A program made the position numbers and the translations under genes. From Rickettsiales bacterium (GTDB lineage: Bacteria > Pseudomonadota > Alphaproteobacteria > Rickettsiales > 21-14-0-20-44-7): a stretch of 6,168 bases of DNA. The DNA lies in NCBI GenBank assembly GCA_023301015.1, contig JALZVI010000276.1:1-6168 (forward strand), given 5' to 3'. Of the stretch, positions 1-6,168 are shown one piece after another; position 1 is the stretch's first letter, and every line of letters starts with the position of its first letter. The notes beneath the pieces were generated by a model. The model was not told where the DNA came from and did no database searches. It was given only the letters and a program-made list of their open reading frames with translations.

Positions 1-1037
1 ATGGCCACTGTAACCCCGACAATAAACCAAAATCCTGAGACTCCAGACATTCCGGTTCTCCTCGCAAACGAAATGACAGGAGAGTGTAACAAGTAAACAC
101 TGAAGGAAATCGTGCCGGCATAAGTGAGAGCCTTCGATTTTAGCCATTTGTAGAGCATCCCGCGACCGTAAACTGCCGAGGTCATCACCATGATCCAGGC
201 AGAAATCTGAGGAATGGGCTTGGTATGGAAATAGTCATAGGGGACATCTCTAATGAGTGCCGAATAAGCGCTCGGTGTTAAGATCGCTAACATCACTAAG
301 CCGATGATACCGACCGCGCTGAGCCATTTACTAGAGGCTAACTTCTTCATCTTTTGCGAGTAGTTCACGTCAAACCATCCCATCGAAACCCCGAGGATGA
401 ACAAGTAGAAGTATCCACCGAGTGAGATATCGTTATTCTTCACCGTAGCTGGTGGAAATGCCATAAGGCTAGCGACAATGAGAATTAGGAAGAAGACTGG
501 GACGAGGCTTCGTCTCAACCTAGTTTCGCACTGGAGAGCCAGAAAGGTAATCAAGGGCAGGACGAGGTAGAACTTAAACTCCACAATAATGGTCCAAGTG
601 ACTCCCCATGCCTCAAGGAGTAAGAGCTGCCTGAGAACCATCATTGGAGAAAAGGCAAAGGCACCGAGGTCGTAACCTGCCAATTTGAAGCAGAGGTAAG
701 TCGCTAATCCAAAGAAGAGAACATAAACGGAATAAAGAGGATAGACTCTGAGGAATCGCCGTTTCCAGTAGGTCTGTAACTTTGATCTCTCGTAGCTTGA
801 GGCGCCTTTCACAAAAAACGGGCGCGAAAGGAGAAACGAGGATAAGAGAAAAAACAAATAGACTCCGGATTTCCCATTCCCACTGAAGTCAGCATGAGGC
901 AGTGGATGATAGCCTGCGATACTGGCATGAGAGAGAATGACCACGATTGCGGCAAGACCGCGGAGTCCATTCAGCGAATCAACTTGGAGATTCACCCTAC
1001 TTTTAACTTCAGGCGCTATTTTTGTGGAATCTGTCAT
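1..1037 (-). CDS. Acyltransferase 3 family membrane protein, C-terminal end cut by window edge
   Basis: This is an integral membrane O-acyltransferase of the acyltransferase-3 type (the OafA-like group), a family that moves acetyl or other acyl groups onto sugars of surface glycans. The ATG is at 1037-1035, and 345 codons are read without a stop up to the left edge, so the last part is missing. Visible family signatures are the first-helix motif LNGLRGLAA at 22-30 with R26 and H37 (R-x10-H spacing), GVYLFFLLSSFLL at 58-70, the basic YWKRRFLRVYP at 90-100, TWTIIVEFKFY at 147-157 with E153, and SFSVYLLHSP at 311-320. Hydrophobic segments recur along the whole length. In the 58-70 motif the usual Asp and Gly of 'GVDLFFVLSGF' are Tyr and Ser, which also occurs in subgroups of the family. 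It is the last visible gene of the operon, 15 bp after the kinase-like gene, with no Shine-Dalgarno sequence. The acyl group and acceptor cannot be told from sequence. Confidence 0.93.
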   Translation of the reverse strand, partial: MTDSTKIAPEVKSRVNLQVDSLNGLRGLAAIVVILSHASIAGYHPLPHADFSGNGKSGVYLFFLLSSFLLSRPFFVKGASSYERSKLQTYWKRRFLRVYPLYSVYVLFFGLATYLCFKLAGYDLGAFAFSPMMVLRQLLLLEAWGVTWTIIVEFKFYLVLPLITFLALQCETRLRRSLVPVFFLILIVASLMAFPPATVKNNDISLGGYFYLFILGVSMGWFDVNYSQKMKKLASSKWLSAVGIIGLVMLAILTPSAYSALIRDVPYDYFHTKPIPQISAWIMVMTSAVYGRGMLYKWLKSKALTYAGTISFSVYLLHSPVISFARRTGMSGVSGFWFIVGVTVA

Positions 1038-1052
1038 TTGACTAGGGAATTT

Positions 1053-2180
1053 TTAAGAACGAGGACCATCTAGCATCTCGTATAGGAGGGTCCTAAGATT
1101 CATGATGAATGGGTAGTTCTCGGGGCCTTCACCATTCCGAAGGCACTGCTCAGAGTAGAAACAATAGGATCTCAAAAGGTAATTTAACCCACGTCTTAAG
1201 GGCTTTTGACGACCGGAATAGCCATAGCTTTTCAGAAAATCGCGTCCTTTTGAAGATTCCAGAGCCTCCCACAAATCTGCTATTTTTGGAGAATCTTCCC
1301 CTTGAATCAGAGGAAACCAGAGAAAATGAAAGAGGTCATGAAGCTCGGAGCGCTCCCCCATCCACTCCCAATCGTAAACAAATCCATCAATGCTGTCTTC
1401 TGCGTTCCACTCCACGAAGTCCCCATGGGTCACTCCTTCCAGAAAGGAAGAGCTGCCCCATAGAGTCTCAAGCCGACTCGTAAATTTGGAAACTTCTGCG
1501 GAGAGATCTAGGGCATTTAGATCCTTCAGATTCTCAGAGGCCTGAATTAATTCACTCCGAGTTTTTGAGGACTCCCACTGAACCGTCTGTGGAGCTTGAT
1601 TGAAGAGAAGGTTCGCGATGTTCCCACATTTAGCCGCTAGATCTCCATGACCTCCCGGAGGTGCTGCCGATTGGATCGAGAGGTCAGGCTCAAAATGAAT
1701 CAGTCTCGGAAAATATTGTTTAGGGAGACTCGTGGTCGCTAAAAATTTGAGCGCAGTGGCCTCATCTTCAATTGCGAGAGCTGCGGTGGGCTTTTCCGTG
1801 AGTTTTGCATAGGCGATAGGTTCACCCTTCTTATCTAAGAGAGAGATCGTGTATTTCGAAAACCGGTTAGGAGTCGAAACATTGACGACGAAGTTACTCA
1901 CCTCTGCTTCCAGCGCCGTGGAGAGAAGGTTTGAGGGGACCGTATCCGCCATGAAGTCAGGGCTCTTCCTCATCAACTTAAACAACGACAATATTGCGTG
2001 AGTCGCTATCCGTCGCGATTTGGTATTGATCAGCTGGGTCGCAGATTTCCAATAACGGGATTCGATTGGAACGACCAATCTAGGTTTCTTCCGACTGGGG
2101 AGGACCCACCATCCCAGTGTGGCTTTCCCTTCAGTTTTGAGCCGCAAAGCTTCCACGAGTGGTTTTAACCGTTCTGACAT
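1053..2180 (-). CDS. APH-like (kinase-fold) phosphotransferase family protein in a glycan operon
   Basis: This 375-residue soluble protein appears to have an aminoglycoside-phosphotransferase/choline-kinase type fold. The clearest evidence is the catalytic loop THGDFVEWN at 251-259, which keeps the H-G-D-x4-N pattern (D254 as candidate catalytic base, N259 as metal ligand). It is followed by VYDWEW at 268-273, where D270 fits the second metal-binding Asp. Upstream, AYAKLTE at 123-129 supplies a plausible ATP-binding lysine (K126), and E138 or E140 could be its helix-C partner. The first 95 or so residues precede the N-lobe. They contain a tryptophan-rich GWWVLPSRKK stretch (23-32) and a basic helix-like region near 54-72, which I cannot assign to a domain. 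The ATG at 2180-2178 lies inside the end of the glycosyltransferase gene (16-bp overlap), which suggests coupled translation. The substrate is unknown. A sugar, lipid-linked glycan or small head-group is more likely than an antibiotic given the neighbours, but that is inference. Confidence 0.8.
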   Translation of the reverse strand: MSERLKPLVEALRLKTEGKATLGWWVLPSRKKPRLVVPIESRYWKSATQLINTKSRRIATHAILSLFKLMRKSPDFMADTVPSNLLSTALEAEVSNFVVNVSTPNRFSKYTISLLDKKGEPIAYAKLTEKPTAALAIEDEATALKFLATTSLPKQYFPRLIHFEPDLSIQSAAPPGGHGDLAAKCGNIANLLFNQAPQTVQWESSKTRSELIQASENLKDLNALDLSAEVSKFTSRLETLWGSSSFLEGVTHGDFVEWNAEDSIDGFVYDWEWMGERSELHDLFHFLWFPLIQGEDSPKIADLWEALESSKGRDFLKSYGYSGRQKPLRRGLNYLLRSYCFYSEQCLRNGEGPENYPFIMNLRTLLYEMLDGPRS

Positions 2181-3148
2181 GGAGTGGTTTCTTGGTTTGG
2201 TTTAATGCTCAGAAGCCGGCGGCGAATTGCCCGGAGTTTCTCTAACGCAACAACAGAAAATGGAAGCCGCAAGAGCAAGCTCAGACTAACTCTCTGAGTG
2301 AAACTCAGGACACCAGACGCTTGCTCGATCATTATTTTCGCCTGATTCACCTCACCTTCACTCTTTAGGTAGGAACACGCCCAAAAGAGCATCCGGAAGA
2401 TTCGGCGCCGGTAGAGGTCTGGAACCTCACTTTGATCAATGTGATCGAGATAGACCGCCAAGCTTTCAGACCACATCTTCACGCGGTTCGAGGAGGTCGC
2501 ACCATCATGCTCTCGATAACCGATGATTTCCTCTTCCACCAAGACTGCGTTCTGTTTTTTCTGACCCAGCGAAATCATGAGATTTAGGTCGCAGACAACG
2601 CCACAATCTTCTCGGAAGACTGCGAGGTCTCGGCGCAGTAAAGTCGCATTGATATTCACTGGAAAAGAATTCCCGACCACGAATTCTTCAAGGTTTGGAA
2701 CCAAGCCTGGAGTATGCTGATAGTCTGAACGACCAAGCGCGCGGTCACCGCTCTCAACGAGGTAGGAAGCCTGCCCGATGAAAAGGTCAGCGTCCGGAAA
2801 TTGACTCATCTGCGCGGCCAGAGTCCGAAGGGCTCCTGGCAACATGGTATCGTCCGCCGAAAGCACCTGAATCCAATTGTGCTGCCCCATTCGGGCCGCC
2901 CGATTCAGATTAGCGGCAAGCGGCACATGCTCCGTTTCATAGGAAATCTCTAATCGGGGGTCATCAAGCCTCGCTGCTAACTCAGTGAGAATGACCCGAG
3001 TCCGATCAGTCGATACATTCTCACACACCTTAACCTCGAAGGCAGGGTAATCTTGCGCCAAGACACTCTCGATCGCCTCCTCCACGAAGGACTCCCCGTT
3101 ATAGACAGGGATACAAACTGAAATCGGATGGATCTCTTCAGGAAGCAT
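2165..3148 (-). CDS. Glycosyltransferase family 2 (GT-A fold)
   Basis: This 327-residue cytoplasmic enzyme should transfer a sugar from a nucleotide-sugar donor to a growing lipid-linked glycan. The N-terminal GT-A domain is clear: SVCIPVYNGESF at 10-21, VCENVSTDRT at 41-50, and the metal-binding SADD at 97-100 followed by the usual L-P-x-x-L. In the nucleotide-binding motif a Glu (E43) stands where most family members have Asp, a conservative change. In the second half, CDLNLMISLG at 186-195 contains the candidate catalytic-region Asp (D187), and YREHDGATSS at 211-220 matches the family's 'yR-H---S' motif. The last 45 residues hold an amphipathic, Arg-rich stretch (about 286-312) that could touch the membrane; no clear transmembrane helix is present. 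The start ATG overlaps the flippase gene's 3' end by 11 bp and has no Shine-Dalgarno sequence. Donor, acceptor and linkage are not predictable here. Confidence 0.93.
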   Translation of the reverse strand: MLPEEIHPISVCIPVYNGESFVEEAIESVLAQDYPAFEVKVCENVSTDRTRVILTELAARLDDPRLEISYETEHVPLAANLNRAARMGQHNWIQVLSADDTMLPGALRTLAAQMSQFPDADLFIGQASYLVESGDRALGRSDYQHTPGLVPNLEEFVVGNSFPVNINATLLRRDLAVFREDCGVVCDLNLMISLGQKKQNAVLVEEEIIGYREHDGATSSNRVKMWSESLAVYLDHIDQSEVPDLYRRRIFRMLFWACSYLKSEGEVNQAKIMIEQASGVLSFTQRVSLSLLLRLPFSVVALEKLRAIRRRLLSIKPNQETTPCQNG

Positions 3149-4403
3149 AGGCTGGAGAGGTGTTTTTATTTGAATTTAGGAGGCGCGTGAGTTGGAAAAA
3201 CAGAACGACTAAGTTACCGCAAGCAGCGAGAACCATCCCAATGACAACACCAAGGATCCCGTGCCAAATCATGAGTGGCACACCTACGATCAAACAGAGA
3301 ATGGTGGCAAAGCAATATCCTCGCACAAGGAGTTTTGGCTGCGAGTGAGCCTTAATGGCCGCGCTCAACGCGAGAACAAGTGCTGAGACCATCGTGGTGG
3401 CTCCCAAAAGAGCCAAAATGAGGTTAGAGGTCTGGTATTTACCTTCGTAGGCAAATTCTAGGAGCGGCTTTCCAAAAAGAGCCAGGCCAATCGTCCAGAC
3501 GGCCGGTAATAGAATTAGAATCGCTGCCATTTTCCGCAGATTTACAAGGAAATCAGGTTTTTCGATCTGACGCACCAGCCATGGTAAAAGAAGCGGAGTC
3601 ATGGCCAATTGAATTTGGAGAACTGGCAGGATGAGATTGAGAGAAGCTCTTAATAATCCAGCCTCTTCATAATTCCAAAAGACTGGCAGGAGTAGGATGT
3701 AAATATTCCCAGGAATCCAAGCGAGAGCGGCAGTCAAAACAGCCCAGCGCCCGTAGCCGAGGTGCCGAGATCTCACCTCTTGAATGAAGGGCTCAGAAAT
3801 CTCAGTCTCTGATTTTTCGACCGATGATCGAAGCAGCACCATCATCGTTAGAGTGCCGAAGACCGCGGAACAGATCATTAAACCTAAGCCGGTGAGAGAA
3901 TTTAAATAGCCAAAGTGCCCACCCAAAAAGGTGAAAACCACAATCAATGAGAGATACGTGAGCCCCCCCACTGCTGCGATCCAAGGTTGACGGTAGAGAT
4001 AGCAAACTCGCCGGATGAAAAATTGAAAACAGAGAGGACCTACGCCCAAGGCTAGTATTGCAATCAGGATGAAGATTTCAGAATCATTGTAGAGCGCGCC
4101 AATCCCCAAAATAGTGAGGGCGCAAACTGGAACGATCATTTTCCAAAAATCTCTCATCAAGAAGCCAAGGTAGCTTGTAAGCCGCTTGGCGTAGGCACCA
4201 GAGCCATTGATCATCATCGGCTCAACCAAGAACGAGGAAAAGACAATGTTGACTAGCGTGAAGATCGTGAAAGCGAGCGCAAATAGGCCGTATTCATGAG
4301 GCGCAAGTAATCTTGCGAGCTGAATGTTAATCAAAAAATTAGCCATCGAGAAGGCTCCTTGATCAACGAGGGCAGAGCCAATTTTTTTGATCGGATTCTT
4401 CAT
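3138..4403 (-). CDS. Polysaccharide flippase, Wzx/MATE-like membrane transporter
   Basis: This is a lipid-linked oligosaccharide exporter of the polysaccharide biosynthesis protein family (MVF/MATE superfamily), acting in the inner membrane to flip completed repeat units to the periplasm. From the ATG the protein has 421 residues and about twelve hydrophobic segments, near 10-33, 38-60, 86-105, 108-129, 139-161, 170-191, 217-243, 248-277, 291-310, 327-350, 357-379 and 381-408. The N-terminus reads IGSALVDQGAFSMANFLINI followed by LARLLAPHEYGLFALA, the characteristic first-helix and loop pattern of these flippases. Start choice: the frame is also open to a TTG at 4424, which would overlap the upstream stop as TTGA and add seven residues, but the GGAG before it is only one base away. 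The ATG at 4403-4401 has a purine-rich stretch at a sensible distance and gives a typical N-terminus, so I prefer it. The 3' end overlaps the glycosyltransferase start by 11 bp. Confidence 0.92.
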   Translation of the reverse strand: MKNPIKKIGSALVDQGAFSMANFLINIQLARLLAPHEYGLFALAFTIFTLVNIVFSSFLVEPMMINGSGAYAKRLTSYLGFLMRDFWKMIVPVCALTILGIGALYNDSEIFILIAILALGVGPLCFQFFIRRVCYLYRQPWIAAVGGLTYLSLIVVFTFLGGHFGYLNSLTGLGLMICSAVFGTLTMMVLLRSSVEKSETEISEPFIQEVRSRHLGYGRWAVLTAALAWIPGNIYILLLPVFWNYEEAGLLRASLNLILPVLQIQLAMTPLLLPWLVRQIEKPDFLVNLRKMAAILILLPAVWTIGLALFGKPLLEFAYEGKYQTSNLILALLGATTMVSALVLALSAAIKAHSQPKLLVRGYCFATILCLIVGVPLMIWHGILGVVIGMVLAACGNLVVLFFQLTRLLNSNKNTSPAYAS

Positions 4404-4405
4404 GG

Positions 4406-4415
4406 CTCTTTTCTC
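4406..4415 (-). promoter_or_regulatory. Purine-rich ribosome-binding site candidate for the flippase
   Basis: On the minus strand this reads GAGAAAAGAG and ends two bases before the ATG at 4403-4401. It is a weak match to a Shine-Dalgarno site, but it is the only SD-like element correctly placed at any of the five visible starts. It is the main reason for preferring this ATG over the TTG at 4424. The assignment is tentative. Confidence 0.35.
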
Positions 4416-4420
4416 AAATC

Positions 4421-5410
4421 TCAAACTCCAAAGCGCCTTCTGAATGAGGTCACTTTCGAGGCTAAGAACCCCTTCTTTTTCTGATACTTTACGAGGTAAT
4501 CGACAACGACCGTGAGCTGCTCCCGTGTGAATGAAAATGACTCCGAATCTGGGACGGGGAGAAAGTCTAAAGCAAGAGGTTCATCACTTGGCAAGCGGCT
4601 CTGTATCTTGTCAAAAATCACACGATTTTCCGTAAGGAATTTCTCCTGCACTTCTTGGGAAGGAATCGTCTGATCGCTCGAAATAAGAGGCAGACTCTCG
4701 CACAAGCTATTGGCCAGATCAGTCGCCGAACGGGCTTTTACTCGATTGAGTTGCCGGAGGAGTTCTCGTTCTCCGGAGCTAAGGGACCGGTTCACGGTCA
4801 GGACTGCGGGGCGCTCAAATTGAGTCCCATCAATGCCTAGCCATTCTGAGGAGGCTTCTAAAATCTGCTTCTTGTTCTTGCTGTAGTTTAAGACATTAAG
4901 TTCAGCTCCTTTGATCGCATCCAGCTTTTCAATCACGGTCTGAGTCTTGGCAGGAGTCACCACCACTTCAGGGTCGCTATAGAAATCCTGAATCGTCATT
5001 GCTCCGCCCGATCTCTTCAGAGCCTGATCATAGAGGGAGGACATGAGTCCGAATGGGTCTCTCACCAAGACTAGAAACTTCACTTTTGTGAATCCATGCT
5101 TGGATGCGACTTCCTCAATAAAGGAAAGATCCTTACTCTCAAGAATCTGGGTAAAGAAATGCTCACTGCTCAAAAGGCATGAACTTTCTGGATCCATATC
5201 GGTCAGTGCCTCGCCCAATTCAGAAGGACCTCGGAGAGAAAGCCCTCCGTTTCCAGAGGTGATCTTTCCAAATCCCCCGCCACTAATTTTCGCGGGAATC
5301 TTATAGGTGATCTTTTGTTTACGAAGGGTCTCCTCGTTGAGGCGCCACATTTCCTGAAGAAACGAGCTCCCTGTTTTGAAGTATCCAAGATGGAGATAAA
5401 GAGTTCTCAT
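4421..5410 (-). CDS. Sulfotransferase family protein (PAPS-dependent, predicted)
   Basis: This 329-residue soluble protein has the layout of bacterial PAPS-dependent sulfotransferases, which transfer sulfate from 3'-phosphoadenosine-5'-phosphosulfate to a hydroxyl or amino group. The N-terminal strand-loop LHLGYFKTGSSFLQ at 6-19 is the 5'-phosphosulfate loop, with K12 and T13-G14-S15. LLSSEHF at 79-85 fits the following core strand. VKFLVLVRDPFGLMSSLYDQ at 110-129 is the 3'-phosphate-binding segment, with R117 and S124 or S125 as the likely contacts. NRSLSSGERELL at 207-218 resembles a region often seen in these enzymes. The length is normal and the gene is intact. The ATG at 5410-5408 lies 8 bp after the epimerase stop with no Shine-Dalgarno sequence. 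Its place between a nucleotide-sugar enzyme and a flippase suggests that it sulfates the glycan or its lipid-linked precursor. The acceptor is unknown, and the sulfate-activation genes that would supply PAPS are not visible here. Confidence 0.87.
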   Translation of the reverse strand: MRTLYLHLGYFKTGSSFLQEMWRLNEETLRKQKITYKIPAKISGGGFGKITSGNGGLSLRGPSELGEALTDMDPESSCLLSSEHFFTQILESKDLSFIEEVASKHGFTKVKFLVLVRDPFGLMSSLYDQALKRSGGAMTIQDFYSDPEVVVTPAKTQTVIEKLDAIKGAELNVLNYSKNKKQILEASSEWLGIDGTQFERPAVLTVNRSLSSGERELLRQLNRVKARSATDLANSLCESLPLISSDQTIPSQEVQEKFLTENRVIFDKIQSRLPSDEPLALDFLPVPDSESFSFTREQLTVVVDYLVKYQKKKGFLASKVTSFRRRFGV

Positions 5411-5418
5411 CTAATAAA

Positions 5419-6168
5419 CTATGCGGGGATAAAACTTTTGGCCTCATTTGGCCTTGGGGGGAGTACGCCGAGCTTCAACTCTCCTTTTGCATCAGTTTCT
5501 TGCCAGATGCTGCGGGCAAAATCTGCGACCGACTGCGCCTTGCCGGAACCGACATGACGGATCTCGAGCCGCCCTGCTCCTAATGCCGCCTCTTCAGCAG
5601 CATCCACAAAGGCCTCCGAAACATCACTGACGTGGACGAAGTCCCGAACCTGATCACCAGGTGTCATTTCGAGGTCTTCCCCAGAGAGAGCTGCAGTGCG
5701 GAGACTGGGCCAGAGCCTGCCATCGGCCTCCCCTGGTCCATAGACTTGAAAGATCCGAAGCATCTTCATCCCCGCTCCCAGTTCACGGACGAGAGACTGG
5801 AACGCAACCGTCGCCGCCGCCTTAGAGGCAGGATAGGCCGTGGTAGGCTCAAGAGGGGCATCGATCGGGATTTTGCCGAGACGCTCGCCAGCAGCGCCAT
5901 ACTCAAAGCAGGTCCCAGCTGCTACGAAGTTGGTCAAGCCGGCCGCCGCCGCTTTGCGAAACATTCCAATCGGTTTGATGACATTCTGAAGAAGGCAATT
6001 CTCAAGCGTATCGTAGGGATGATAGGCAGAGTGTGCCGCAAGATGGATCAGCACCTCACATCCCACAAAATCGGATTCAACAATACCTGAGAGATCTTTC
6101 TCCAACCACTGAGGTTCTTTCTCCAATGGAATGCGTGGCTGGCTCTGAGCAGTCCTCCGAGATCGGAA
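5419..6168 (-). CDS. NAD-dependent epimerase/dehydratase (extended SDR), N-terminus outside window
   Basis: This nucleotide-sugar epimerase, dehydratase or reductase of the extended short-chain dehydrogenase family would supply an activated sugar for the glycan. The frame is open to the right edge, giving 249 residues. The start and the glycine-rich Rossmann loop are outside, probably only some 30-50 residues away; the TTG at 6126 is internal, not the start. Numbering from the edge, visible parts are EVLIHLAA (38-45), the active-site strand AAGTCFEYG (83-91) with T86 in the Ser/Thr position, catalytic Y112-x3-K116 in AYPASKAAA, RIFQVYGPGE (138-147) and RDFVHVSDV (175-183). The protein stops at RPNEAKSFIPA, where relatives usually run on another 25-40 residues through an 'lGW-P--sleeGl' segment, so the C-terminus looks short. 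The GTCFEYG and RPNEAKS patterns recall CDP- or dTDP-deoxysugar reductases, but the exact substrate cannot be assigned. It is the first visible gene of the operon. Confidence 0.92.
   Translation of the reverse strand, partial: FRSRRTAQSQPRIPLEKEPQWLEKDLSGIVESDFVGCEVLIHLAAHSAYHPYDTLENCLLQNVIKPIGMFRKAAAAGLTNFVAAGTCFEYGAAGERLGKIPIDAPLEPTTAYPASKAAATVAFQSLVRELGAGMKMLRIFQVYGPGEADGRLWPSLRTAALSGEDLEMTPGDQVRDFVHVSDVSEAFVDAAEEAALGAGRLEIRHVGSGKAQSVADFARSIWQETDAKGELKLGVLPPRPNEAKSFIPA

Noticed and set aside
1038..1052. The 15-bp gap as a possible terminator or promoter
   Set aside because: It is too short and has no inverted repeat. The T-run visible on the plus strand has no preceding stem.
1109..1483. 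A 124-codon plus-strand reading frame opposite the kinase-like gene
   Set aside because: It is antisense to a gene with conserved catalytic motifs and shows no domain or ribosome-binding site.
1053..2180. Reading the APH-like gene as an aminoglycoside-resistance gene
   Set aside because: Only the generic kinase catalytic motifs are shared, the N-terminal extension is unlike resistance enzymes, and the gene is embedded in a glycan operon without mobile elements.
5438..5457. A short direct repeat of TTTGGCC near the epimerase 3' end
   Set aside because: It is only seven to eight bases, lies inside codons for the RPNEAKS motif and has no target-site or hairpin structure, so chance is enough.
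5632..6090. A 152-codon plus-strand reading frame opposite the epimerase gene
   Set aside because: It lies fully antisense to a gene with clear SDR motifs, and its translation is Arg-rich with no recognisable domain. It is a shadow of the epimerase codons.
5419..6168. Apparently higher G+C in the epimerase gene (about 50-60% in hand-counted lines) as a sign of horizontal transfer
   Set aside because: The GT2 gene is similarly rich in several lines, and the lower values sit mainly in the membrane-protein genes, where hydrophobic codons lower G+C. The contrast does not isolate one gene.

Overview
The window is one end-to-end block of bacterial surface-polysaccharide genes. All genes lie on the minus strand, so transcription runs from the right edge (6168) to the left edge (1). 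Six genes fill the window with almost no free DNA. In order of transcription they are an NAD-dependent epimerase/dehydratase (5' end outside the window), a PAPS-dependent sulfotransferase, a Wzx-type polysaccharide flippase, a GT2 glycosyltransferase, an APH-like kinase-fold protein with an unusual N-terminal extension, and an acyltransferase-3 membrane protein (3' end outside the window).

The gene junctions are 8 bp, 17 bp (or a TTGA overlap if the flippase uses its upstream TTG), an 11-bp overlap, a 16-bp overlap and 15 bp. I see no promoter or terminator between them. The simplest reading is a single operon with translational coupling, whose promoter lies beyond position 6168. No stretch longer than about 20 bases lacks a gene. 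I found no RNA genes, mobile elements, CRISPR arrays or notable repeats.

Together the genes suggest a modified cell-surface glycan (O-antigen, capsule or exopolysaccharide). The epimerase/dehydratase would help make an activated sugar, and the GT2 enzyme would add a sugar to a lipid-linked repeat unit in the cytoplasm. The flippase would move the unit across the inner membrane. The sulfotransferase, the kinase-like protein and the acyltransferase are candidates for adding sulfate, phosphate (speculative) and acyl groups. A polymerase (Wzy), an initiating glycosyl-phosphate transferase and sulfate-activation genes are not in this window.

The organism cannot be named from this sequence. It is a bacterium of roughly 50% G+C by hand counts of sample lines. 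Four of the five visible start codons lack a recognisable Shine-Dalgarno sequence, which may point to a lineage that relies little on SD pairing, but coupling inside an operon could also explain it. No wholly new system is evident. The most unusual member is the APH-like kinase inside a glycan operon next to a sulfotransferase.
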